Assembly (NCBI GenBank): GCA_034670405.1
Contig: JAXDDX010000041.1
Location: forward strand, 937,001-1,001,000
DNA: 64,000 bases
Direction of reading: 5' to 3'
Source of the DNA: Hoplostethus atlanticus
Lineage: Eukaryota > Chordata > Actinopteri > Trachichthyiformes > Trachichthyidae
Both the position numbers and the translations under genes were made by a program. The notes beneath the pieces are model-generated. The model did not search any database. It was not told the DNA's origin and saw only the letters and a program-made list of their open reading frames with translations. Shown in pieces: positions 35,183 to 45,245 of this stretch. The first letter of the stretch is position 1; each line of letters starts with the position of its first letter.

Positions 35183-35295
35183 TTTTATTTTTTTTCATTT
35201 GCGTAGTTTCAGCTGGCATTTCGTACCTGCGTATTTTGACCAAGAATTGCGTGGTTGGTACACAAAATGCGTGCAGGTTGGCAGGTTTGCAGGAA

Positions 35296-36139
35296 CCAAA
35301 GCAACTAGAGTTTATGGAAAGAGGGAAATCATAGACATTGCCTGTAAGTAGGGGAGCGACCAACATAACATTGAAAGTATTCTCATAAGGGCAAGTATTA
35401 GATTATATATATAATCATATCCATTATGGGTACCTGTTATGTACTGTATTAACGGTCTTGTAATAGCCCTGTAAATTAGTAGCCATTGTAGAAGCCCCCC
35501 TTTGTGCATTTATCCTGCATTAAGTGCCTCTCAGCCAACTAGTTACAAAACCAGTCCCTGTAATTTCTAGCAGCTGGACAAAAGCAACAAAACTCAAATT
35601 GTCAACGTGCAACAGTAGTTCAGCGCCTGACACTTAAATATAGTGTATGTCTTGTGTTTCTGTTCTTCCATATCCCCTGCATGGTATTTGTTATTGAATT
35701 ACATTGTGTTCACCCCTAGGACACACTGTTACTGTTAAGCCCCACTTAGGTGCATGATGATTTGAGGTACTGCCATCTGTAAACAGAATTTAAATAGCTC
35801 TGTGAGAGTTTAATTATTATCCTAAAACTGGATCCTGGTCTTTACTCAATTTTGCGATATGAGCCAATTCATTCAAGTAAGTCTGATCTGATGAAAAGAC
35901 AGAAAATCCTTGTTTTTTCCTCCCTTCTCCTATTGTATCCAATGTACTTGACTGCAAATGGAAAAACAAAAACAGCCAGAATTAAATTGGTGTTGTCCTT
36001 GAAAAAGAAAGGGTGCAGTTGCAGCACAATTTCTGCACCTGTTTTAGAAAACAGATCAAGTCCTCAGTGTTTATTATCCAATAAACACACACCTGTGACC
36101 ACATAGCAGTTAATTAGTGGACTAGCTGTAAGCTGCTGG
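35296..36139. other. no gene seen
   Basis: AT-rich ordinary DNA with no supportable feature. Confidence 0.45.
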
Positions 36140-36341
36140 TGCTACTACTCACTACTACTACTACTAGTAATACTACTAACACTACTACTGCTACAACAAC
36201 TACTATTACTGCTGCTACTACTACAACTATTACTACTATTACTACTGCTGCTACTACTACTACGACTATTACTACTGCTGCTACTGCTACTACTACGACT
36301 ATTACTGCTGCTACCGCTACTAGCAGGAACACTACTAGTAC
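36140..36341. repeat. degenerate trinucleotide array (ACT/GCT)n, about 200 bp
   Basis: Roughly 65 triplets of ACT with GCT, ATT, ACA and ACG variants. The array keeps one frame open on each strand (Thr/Ala-rich on plus, Val/Ala-rich on minus), which is a by-product of the repeat and not evidence of a gene. Blocks such as CTACTACTACGACTATTACT recur, showing duplication of multi-triplet segments. Confidence 0.9.
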
Positions 36342-37849
36342 TTTAAGTAAGTGAGTAATTCACTTAAAGTAATTTACAAGCTTGCAACAAAAAAAATATT
36401 TCGGACTGCAACCCCAGAAACATCTGTAGTTAGCATCCATGGCTACACTGTAGCAGAGCTGTAACCATGGCAATGTAAACAAATCCATTGAGAGATTGAC
36501 ATTCAGTTTCCAGTCACCAATTAAAGGTTTTATGCTCTGTGAATAAAAAAAAAATATTAAAAATCATGTTTCTAATCTCAGTTTGTCTGCAGTAACTGAG
36601 AACTAATGTCTTTTTGGCACATGGTTAATTTGATTAGAAAAAAAGAGAATTGACTGTGGAGATGTCTGTTATTCAGAAATGCTTTCAACAGAATGCTTTT
36701 ATTGGCCAATCAGAATTGAGTATGCAGCAAAGCTGTGTACATTTTATTCATCTATATTTATTGCACTATATGTCCTCATAATAAAACAAAAAGAACAAAA
36801 CGATTTAAAAAAAAAAAAGAAATCTTATGCCCCATCAGTTGTTATAGACCGCATCTCGGCTTGGCGGATTCGCTGTATTGCTCAGAATCAACAGCCCCTC
36901 TAAGGAAGTAGACTTCTAACACTCGGCTCTGGAGAGGGGCTAGGACGGAGGAGAGAGTCACCCCTTTAGACCGCCAGACAATAAGATTATCCAAAGGCAA
37001 TTAAACTTGGGGTCTTGTCTTGAGAAGTCTCCATCCAACCCCATCCCATTTCATCCTACCTTACCTTCCCCTCCTCGGCACCCCATTGTTGTGTGATTAA
37101 CTCCTAAGCACCAGCGGGGGAGTCCACATTCCCATTACCCGAGTCTGTGGCGGGGACAAAACATTTGCTAATCACCAATCACAACCAGGAGCAAAGCACT
37201 CAAGACTTTGCCAGCTCTATAATGTGAGTGATGTGCCGCCAGCTTCTTCAGAGACTGTGCTCTCTTTCTATTAAAGCTCCTCTCAACACTTCAGAAAGAG
37301 GTGCTCAAATAATTTTTGCTGCTGTTGCCATAGCACTCTACCCCACAAAGGGTTATGCTATGCACATGGACCGTTCACTTGATGTCCAGAATTTGATCCA
37401 TTTGGACGGCTTGGGGGATGTTTGTGTATTGACTGACTCGTGTATTAGCTCTCAAGTAGAAATAACTACCGTGTTCAATAGCTATTTCAGAGGCTGTCTA
37501 GATGGAAATGTGTTTTTCGTAAAGAACCAAAGAAAGAAGAAACAGTATTTGACTGTCTTTCTCTCATTCAAATAATTTACAAGGTTCCTACACAGTTTGG
37601 ATTTCAAAATTCCCTGCTTTTTTCAGAGCTAAATTTCTTGATTTGCCATGCCACTATGCCATATCACTGTATAAATGATGATTATTCTTCATTCCTCACA
37701 TTCATACTTTTTTCTTTCACTACATTGTGTTAGGATTATTATGTATTATTGTGGAGTAAGAATAGCAACACCTTCACCTGTGACTACTTAACAGGTTGTT
37801 AAAAAGTCACTATATAAAGGCTGTAGCCGTGCGTAATGACTCTCACAGG
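36342..37849. other. no gene confirmed
   Basis: Mostly unique sequence. A 115-codon plus-strand frame (37228-37575) has no recognisable domain and no convincing start context. Around 36900-37210 composition is more balanced and could be regulatory. Confidence 0.4.
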
Positions 37850-38022
37850 CACTGGATCCCCTCCTCCTCCACTGGATCCCCTCTCCTCCTCCACTGGGGT
37901 CCCCTCTCCTCCTCCACTGGATCCCCTCTCCTCCTCCACTGGATCCCCTCTCCTCCTCCACTGGGGTCCCCTCTCCTCCTCCACTGGATCCCCTCTCCTC
38001 CTCCACTGGGGTCCCCTCTCCT
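37850..38022. repeat. minisatellite of 22/23-bp units
   Basis: Eight units of a CACTGG...CCCTCTCCTCCTC sequence. Five carry GGATCC after CACT (22 bp; the first is 20 bp) and three carry GGGGTCC instead (23 bp). Order X X Y X X Y X Y, so pairs or triplets of units were duplicated. One strand is strongly pyrimidine-rich. The open frames across it are artefacts of periodicity. Confidence 0.95.
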
Positions 38023-38785
38023 TCCATTCAACATATTTTATTTTACACCAGAGCTAAAGCCTCCAAATAATAGTTGTTTTCTATTTCTCCAACCATTACT
38101 TGAACTTCACAGTCTGAAATTGCGCTTCTTCTTCTTCTTCACACTCTTCACCAATGCTTCTGCCATTTCTTCTCAAAATAAAACAACGATGGCCCTTTAA
38201 ACCAGGCTACTTGGGGGTGTGTTGGAAGCCAATTATAGTAAATTATGGCCGTGGTCATATCAACACGATTGAGATTTAACAGGAAAAAACACATATGAAC
38301 AGGCTTTATAAATCTGATGAAAAGACTGTGTATGCATGTTTCCTGTTTTCCTGCATACAGGTTTCTACACCTAAATATACCTAAGTTTTATACATTTGGC
38401 CCCTGGTCTTCACAGATCAATGTCTACAGAGTTTATTTCCAAAATGATACACATCCCTTTTGGAAAATAATGATTACCTGCAGCTTAACATTTAATATCT
38501 CCAAAATACACAGGATCCAGATTAAGACAGTTACTATTTTTAGAAACCAAGGGCTTCTTCAACCTACTATCCTTTGAGAAGTAACAAGATTTGTAGGCAT
38601 CATGTTTGTTGTTTTTTTTAATGTTTTTTGGGAACTCCTCACCCTACATACCCCACAGTAGTCTCAGTAGTGATAGTAGTAGTGCAGCAGGCTTGTGAAA
38701 AATGGAACTTCTATGATCACTACATTTGTATATGGCCATAACTGATGAGCTCAAAAAAAAAATCCTGAACTGGGGCTTTAAGATA
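38023..38785. other. no gene seen
   Basis: Short CTT repeat at 38126-38141. The stretch 38585-38785 ends in AACTGGGGCTTTAA, reminiscent of TTAAAG-type MITE ends on the minus strand, but no partner end is clear. Confidence 0.4.
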
Positions 38786-39500
38786 ATGCTCCGTAATTGA
38801 TTGATCATTTTCCCTGTGGCTTGGTTGATAGGTGATTATTCTCCGTTCAGGGTATGTCAAGATGTTTCAATATATTGCAGAATGTATTTGTTAATCCAAA
38901 TAACAGGGTAATGAGAGCTTTAAACTACATCAATTCAGCTTGAGCATACTTAATTACGATATGTAATGAAAATCATAATTGATGAATTGACTACTAGCTC
39001 AGTAATGAATCACTTTCCATGCACATTTTATGCCAATTTCATTTTGAGTTTGAATAAACCCTAATTATCTACATTAGTGAAAGTCAATGCCTTAATATTT
39101 AATAAATCCTGGATAATCCCATAGCAATCAATTTAGATCAAAATTGCTTTTCTCCAAAGGTAAAAATGTTCAGCCCTGTACACTATAATGATGCCTATTT
39201 ATATGCAGGGGGCTTTGTCAAACTCCAGGATGGGTAATTACTTTATTTACTTCTAATCATGTCAATGAACCATTGTGCAGGGGTTAGATTGGCGAGGCTC
39301 GTTATTCTATTTTTTCAGTATCACATTAGGAAACTTTACTCTGACAAAGGCTCATTTTCAGGGGATTGACCATTGCGCAACGCAACAGCTCTGCATTAGA
39401 TGCACATTGTCAGAGGATCCTATCACTGTGTATGGCATAATTACTTAAATCAAATGTATCTTTCTGCCCCTGCAGACAATTCTGCATAGTTCTGATTAGG
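38786..39500. promoter_or_regulatory. candidate conserved regulatory block (strongest by motif density)
   Basis: Repeat-free and packed with homeodomain/POU-like motifs: CGTAATTGATTGATC, CTTAATTACGATATG, CATAATTGATGAATTG, CCCTAATTATC, CTTAATATTTAATAAATCC and CAATCAATTTAGATC. This density over 700 bp, with no decayed repeats, is what developmental enhancers in fish gene deserts look like. Inference only; no alignment was available. Confidence 0.4.
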
Positions 39501-40140
39501 TTGTTAAAGTCACAGCGACTTTTGGGTTTGGTTGTCCGAAAAAGACCGAATCCACCGACTTGCATCTTTTCTTATTTAGAGCAGAGCAATCACAGTTTGA
39601 ATGCATATTCATCAGTTTCCTTCCGCCTGGACGTGCAACAGCAATCTTTGATTACCATGCAAGTAGAATCTGTTTGTCATTCTCATTCAATGGACTTTTG
39701 CCCTTTGTCACTATTCAGGCAGTTAATATTGGGCTTAGTCTATACAGGAAAAACAGCCACATTCTTGGGTTATTTCCCCCTTTCATACTGGAACATTGAA
39801 TGTTTATTGATTGGGGGCTTTGGTGCCAATGTTAACTTAAACGGCTAGATAAAAATCAAGCAACATCTTAATTAAAAGCACAGAGGTTATCACTCTATCT
39901 ACATTATTTCATTAATATCTCATTTTCTTTGGGTGATGATGCTACTTATCAACATTTGCATAAGGTTTGTGCAATGAATTCTTGAAGCGAGCCCATCCTC
40001 CGCCAAACAAATATGTCCAGGAGGTACTTTGCAGCCAGTCCTCTTTTTTTTTTTAGATTGTTTTTCACAACGATCTTGCTGCACTGCAGGAACACTGAAC
40101 ATGCTCAGCTTCAGGATACATAACTAAACATCTTCCTGTA
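39501..40140. promoter_or_regulatory. candidate regulatory block, continuation
   Basis: It contains TGAATGCATATTCATCAG, CATCTTAATTAAAAGCAC and TTTCATTAATATCTC, plus unique balanced sequence. A 115-codon plus-strand frame crosses it but lacks any known domain; an accidental frame in constrained DNA is more likely. Confidence 0.35.
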
Positions 40141-40208
40141 ACGCCATTTGAACATTTCAATTCTCAAATGTTTAACACATGGGAATGCTTCTTGGAGCGA
40201 AGTGTTCA

Positions 40209-40222
40209 CCCCCCCCCCCCCC
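40209..40222. repeat. poly-C tract (14 bp)
   Basis: Uninterrupted C-run followed by TCCC. Confidence 0.85.
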
Positions 40223-40809
40223 TCCCTATACCCATGCACAAACACAAACCCCTAAAGGGCACTCAAATTTCCACATTTCTCCAACTCATCTCATTGACGC
40301 TTTTCCTCTCCACTAGTTACGTATTACACACTTCCTTAATTATCTATTTACAACCATACAACCAACAACCATCATGTGTTCCTATGGCCCTTACTACTAG
40401 TTTGTCACAGGTGTCACTATTTTGTCTCAGATGTGTATATTTATAGCTCCTTTACATTTCAAGTTATATGTGTAATAACCTATAGTTTATATTGTGTTTG
40501 TCCATTATGACCTAATGTCTACAGTTTGAGGTGTGTTCAGTCTATAATAATAATGCCCAAACATGAACATAAATAACTATGAGAAAACAAGAAAGAACAC
40601 TAATTACAAAACAAATAGCAGTTCTGAATGACTGAGTCACGCTCAAAGCTGTTGAAAAATACTAATAATAACAAAGGCACCACTGTGACTGCATATTAAT
40701 CACCATCATCGCCCTAGAACTATAATGCTTTATTACTGTTGGAAAACAAAATATTTCACATTTGCCTTTTTTATTACACTGGTGTTTTACCGCCATTTTA
40801 CAAAATTAA
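40223..40809. other. no gene seen
   Basis: AT-rich ordinary DNA without supportable features. Confidence 0.45.
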
Positions 40810-41500
40810 TACTTCATTCCACAGCCATACTTTATGGGGATAGAGGGCTTTCTGAGCTAACATTCCCTCTGGCAGCCATATTGGAGGTCTTCAGGTCTGG
40901 CTTCTACATATAACTTTGCTGTCTAAACTGAAATGAATAGACATGGTTAATTTATGTGCTGCTTTTGAATGAGAGCTGATCATTTCATCACTGATAAATG
41001 TGGTACATTGTATGCTAATAACAGCATATTAGCTAGTTAATCATAGTATCTGGTCAGCTAACCATCACTGTCTTCTTGTAAACCAGGGGCTCTGCTTGTA
41101 GGAGGAAAAGCCCCAAGCAAGAAAGGGCTCTTCAGACTTTGTGTAACTATTACTACATTTATTGCAAAGGGGTGGGGGTCCCTGTGGTACATCTTGTCAT
41201 GGGGCCCAGGATTCCTAGCAGTGCCCCTGTTGTTAACATATCTAGTAGAAGCCAGCCTTAGCAGTGGCTAATAGTCACATGTTAACATGAACTAAATTAG
41301 CCTGCTGGCTAGTTAGCTAGCTAACAGTTTGTTCAGGTTAACTGAGCTGACTCTTCTCCAGCTCCAACCCAGAGTGTTTAGGAGTAGAGACTATGGCTGT
41401 TTACTGAGTCACAGTAACCTACATTTTGAAACAAATCTACCTCATGCAACTGAATGATCCTGCACACACCAACAATCATTTTCAGCTATCTCTGTTTTCC
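40810..41500 (+). repeat. dispersed repeat family A, copy 2 (interrupted)
   Basis: Collinear with 2762-3395: shared AGAGGGCTTTC, CCCTCTGGCAG, AGACATGGTT, ATAGTATCTGGTCAGCTA, ATCTAGTAGAAGC and GGCTAGTTAGCTAGCTAACA. This copy lacks the SINE seen in copy 1 but is split by a 146-bp hAT-like MITE (41084-41229). It also has about 75 extra bases near 41385-41460. Confidence 0.8.
41084..41229. mobile_element. 146-bp hAT-type MITE
   Basis: The left end CAGGGGCTCTGCTTGTAGG pairs with the reverse complement of the right end, CAGGGGCACTGCTAGGAATC. The flanks TTGTAAAC (41076-41083) and TTGTTAAC (41230-41237) match at 7 of 8 positions, an 8-bp duplication as hAT elements make. It interrupts a repeat whose other copy (2762-3395) lacks it, which confirms insertion. 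Confidence 0.85.
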
Positions 41501-42889
41501 GTGCCCAGTTGCTACATATATACACATTATTTGCACACAGCCAATTCTCCGAAGGACCTCTACGATGGCACCGGCCGTGGTTGCTAGGAGATTTGTGACT
41601 CAACTGCAAAGCCCCTATAGTCGACCGCAAAGCCCCTATAGTCGGCATGGTTGAAACGTGTTTGACCAATCTGATAGCTTGGATGAAACTGCCTGATTCT
41701 TTGTGTATTTCATCAAGTAGATGATGTACAAATCAGTCGGCTGTGCCACAGAGAGAGAGAGAGGGAGAGAGGTAAAATATATGCACAGGTAATGAAAATG
41801 TATGTTTCTTCAGAAGGTGTCAGGCATCTGATTAACTTGAGATTACACTTAAGGGAAGGTAGCAGATTGACACATATCAGGCACATTGGTACTCTAACGA
41901 ATGGAATACCAACCAGAAACTAATTAAGCTTCTCGATAGTATGGCTGTCTTCCCTCTGGGGTTCTTTGCACAGAAATAATTGCTTGGGCCCCAGTCTTTT
42001 CATCTCTCTTACTTTTTCAGATGTTAATGTTAATGTGCAGGTTGATTAATGAGTGGCTTTAATCAGGATTTCAGGTGATCTTCCAAAACCTTTGTTGGTC
42101 AACAATGATTTAAAATGGAATTTGATTTTAAAGGACTGAATAACATCACAATTATATAAGTCCCAGTCTTTCCCCTGCTGACTTATATGTGTATAATAAG
42201 GAAGATAACGACGTTCCTTTGGAGAAAAATCAGTAAAAATGTTTCCTTCATGAAATGAGAGGTTAGAAGACACAGAGATGGCGCACCGTAACTGATATTA
42301 AAACACAGCGGCGAGATTATTCCTGGGTAGACAGATAACTGCTGCCTCCGATTCCTGAGCGAGTGGAATCCTTGGCTATCAGATGCAAAAAGAAAAGACA
42401 GTAGGAGGAGGCAGTTAAGCCCCAGTCTTCCTCTACATGTCATAATCCTACAGATCTCAAATCCAAAGTGTGATTTCTCTATGCAGAATTTCCTCTCAGA
42501 AATTACCATTTACCAATTACTCGGTGTCAGGAATGATTCATATCTCTTTAACGAGAAGTGACAGTAGGGAGAGGAGAGCAACCCAGGGTTTGATTTCATT
42601 CTCAGTGGGATGGGATGATCTGTTGACAGAACCACCCGGCTGACAAAAAAATGGTGGGAGAGGAAGCAGCCACCGGGCTTTCAGTCATGTCCTATAATAC
42701 AATGGGGAGCAATGAGGCGGCCAGAGAAGGTGGTGAAACGCTTTCCATCAAACTGCTTGTGTAGAGCTTCTGTAATGCTGGGCATCATAGAAATAGAATA
42801 CTTAGAGCGTGTATGCCGAAGACAATGCGTCAGGACTTCATCATTGCAATGCTACCATGCACACGTTTTGCAGATTGGTATTTAAGATA
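41501..42889. other. no gene seen; short tandem and GA repeat
   Basis: An 18-bp motif GCAAAGCCCCTATAGTCG occurs twice in tandem (41605-41644). A GA-rich run lies at 41749-41772. The part 41950-42640 is unique and could hold regulatory DNA. No exon was recognised. Confidence 0.4.
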
Positions 42890-42892
42890 TAC

Positions 42893-43147
42893 AACCATTT
42901 CTAGGCAGAGCTGCGCTGGAGGCAGACATAATCTTATTGGTTGAGTTACACGTCAGTGGGCGGAGCCAAATAATCACTGCTTTTTTCCGACTAAGTAACA
43001 TTAGACTGAAGCCCAGTGAAAAAGAGGAGGTAGGTGCTATGCTATGCCAGTTAACGAAAACATGTGGTTCTTTGGCTCCGCCCATTGAGGTTTAACTCAA
43101 CCAATGAGATTATTTCTGCCTCCAAAGCAGCTCTGACAGAAATATTT
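42893..43147. mobile_element. palindromic MITE (about 250 bp)
   Basis: The left arm 42905-42970 and the right arm 43071-43134 are inverted copies about 65 bp long. They share CAGAGCTG, GGAGGCAGA.ATAATCT, ATTGGTTGAGTTA and GGGCGGAGCCAAA, at about 88% identity. The outer flanks (ATTTCT on both sides, inverted) suggest that the termini extend somewhat further. Superfamily is unresolved; a TA target is possible but not clear. Confidence 0.8.
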
Positions 43148-44147
43148 ATAGAACTTGTTACAACCCCAGGATGGTAGGAGAATGATTGGTGAGGGGAGAC
43201 AACATAAAGGTGATTATTGTGATGGTAAACAAAAAAGGGAAGGATGAACCGGCAGGAGGACAGACACACGGATACGCAAGGGTATGGTTAAATTATTATT
43301 TAGTGTGGGTTCTTTGCAGGTAGTTACAGATACAGCAGTGTGGTTAGACACTGAGGACAACAAGGAGCCAGAGTGATGCCAAATCAGAGTAAAGAACAAA
43401 ACAAAACCAGAACTAACTCAGAAGGAGAGGTCTAACCTGCTATCTAAAGAAAAGAACATTCAAACAAAAACCTACTCCTGGCTGTCTGCTCTACCTACCC
43501 AAACAAAACATACAGAGGGTGGCATCCACTCCTAACCTAATGGACTAACAAATAGAGTCTATGTGTTGCCAATGTAGGGCCCCTTACCTGCTCCAGGTGT
43601 CCTACAGACTCAAACTAAATATCAGGGTTGGCCTAAATCACAGAAACTAAAACAAGTAGATTGCCATGAGTTTCCCCCCCACACACACAACAGGCCAACA
43701 GAGAGCAGAGGCCTTCCCAGGAAGTGCCAGGGCTTTATAAAGCGTCAAGGAGGCCACTGATTGGTTGCTGCTGATTGTTGATTGCAGATTGGCCTCCTCT
43801 GCACTGGGCACCAACCAGGAACCTGGGAGGAGAGGTAGAGGGGAGAGAGAGAGCGAGAGGGAGAAACAAAAAACAACCCTCCAACAGAACACCTAAAAAA
43901 AATACAAGGAATGTAACAGAACTAAAACTCCACTCTGCCCTAAATACTGGTTTAGCTGGTGACCAGCATCAGTGTTCATTTACCACCTTAACCAGCATCA
44001 GACCATCTCTGCCAGTGAAGACCAGCAAAACACCAGCAGTACCCGTCAAAAACCAGTCTAGACCATCAACCTGGTCTGCGTTGGTGTTTTCAACTGGGCA
44101 GTCAAAAGTGTGTGTGGGGTGGTTTGTGTAGTGGTAGTAGTGGTGGT
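43148..44147. other. unassigned, no gene confirmed
   Basis: It holds AACAAAAC-rich stretches like those at 29380, a C-run with CA (43674-43689) and GA-rich DNA (43836-43862). A 118-codon plus-strand frame (43775-44131) has no recognisable domain. Part is probably old repeat. Confidence 0.35.
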
Positions 44148-44149
44148 GA

Positions 44150-44175
44150 GTGTGTGAGTGTGTGTGTGTGTGTGT
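44150..44175. repeat. (GT)n microsatellite 1
   Basis: Near-perfect GT repeat preceded by GTGGTAGTAGTGGTGGTGAG. Confidence 0.9.
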
Positions 44176-44343
44176 TGGACAGTGGAGGTTAATCCTTATT
44201 TATTTAACATCAGCAACAACACATTCTTATATTCAGCAAAAGCGAGGCGGCAGGGTTAGACACACAAACATACACATCAGGCAACTACTTGATGCGACCA
44301 CCAAGAGTCTACTCTGTTGGCCCCTACGCAACCCACTTGATGG

Positions 44344-44344
<1 letters not shown>

Positions 44345-44381
<37 letters not shown>

Positions 44382-44392
44382 GTGTGTGTGTA
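44345..44392. repeat. (GT)n microsatellite 2
   Basis: About 18 GT units, then AG, then four more. It lies under 200 bp from another GT array. Confidence 0.95.
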
Positions 44393-45084
44393 ATTTAAGC
44401 CAATACTCCAGAAAGGTGGTCTCCTGCTGTTCGGTCTGGCTCTGACTCTTGATTGCTACAATCAGTTAGTTTGGGGCTAGGCGGACTAACAGCTTGGACA
44501 CTCACATCAACTACACTTCCCCATGTGTGAAATACAAAGAGGACATGATTGAAGCTCGGGGGGGATGGGGGGCTTATTATGATCCTGGGAAATTCCCGCG
44601 GATTTCTATTCAGAGGGCATACAGTAGATAATCAGTACGGGACGGGATCAACTGGTACCATCATCACCAACAATCATCCTTTACAGCTCATTTGGTGATT
44701 CCTTTATTTCGGTAATTTTGTCGTGGACTGTTTGGCCCTCTATGGTAACACATCTTAAATTGAAAAGATCACAGTAGGCTGTACTGTGTTCTAAAGTGTT
44801 TTGCTCCAAAATAAGAGTCCTTGTTTTAGAAACATGCAGTGACAGACTTCAGGTAATGATTTGATAACCATAATAGAATAATAACGGTTTGTTAAATACG
44901 GTATGTTCTCATGGAGGGATGTTATGCCGTGCTCCAGCTTTTCAATCTGTCACTCCCATGATGTGGGACTTCATGGTCTTTACTGCTGAGGATTCACTGC
45001 TCTGTCTTTCGAGTCAGAAACAAGAGAGGACAGTTTGCCCTTGTCAGTGATGTCACACCGATGTGCAGCTTCATATTGAACGAA
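44393..45084. other. no gene seen
   Basis: Ordinary DNA with no supportable feature. Confidence 0.45.
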
Positions 45085-45245
45085 TGGGGAAAACGATTGG
45101 AAGAGGGGACTGTGGCGGCATCCGGGATGATAGATTTTCTGGGGATCGGGGGGGTGTATTTCCTGGTTCACGACAATTAGCGCGGTACCCCGGGGCGCAC
45201 GGCGTCGCGTCGCTGATTTGGGTCTCGGGGTTCTCTTGGATTCTG
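45085..45245. other. local CpG-rich patch
   Basis: About 17 CpG dinucleotides in 160 bp, including CACGGCGTCGCGTCGCTG, in a region where CpG is otherwise rare. It could be a small unmethylated regulatory island. No transcript or start element is visible. Confidence 0.5.

Larger units (their letters stand above)
34006..35289. mobile_element. 1.28-kb DNA transposon, superfamily unresolved
   Basis: The left end CAGACCTGCCAACCTTGGGA and the reverse complement of the right end, CAAACCTGCCAACCTGCACG, are inverted repeats. Similarity continues through TTTTGAGTACCA / TTTTGTGTACCA (about 40 bp). CAGGAA directly flanks both sides (34000-34005 and 35290-35295), consistent with a 6-bp target duplication. 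The interior is unusually CpG-rich for this window (34370-35060) and ends in a TA array. Its high CpG content suggests a relatively recent insertion or escape from methylation. No intact transposase is present. Confidence 0.8.

Noticed and set aside
36114..36354. Thr-rich and Val/Ala-rich open frames
   Set aside because: By-products of the ACT/GCT triplet array.
37228..37575. 115-codon plus-strand frame
   Set aside because: No recognisable domain or splice context.
37788..38200. Several overlapping open frames of 61-134 codons on both strands
   Set aside because: They are created by the 22/23-bp minisatellite; the translated repeats (Pro/Ser/Leu or Gly/Glu/Arg) have no gene context.
39501..39848. 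115-codon plus-strand frame
   Set aside because: It lies in AT-motif-rich, probably non-coding constrained DNA with no domain or start context.
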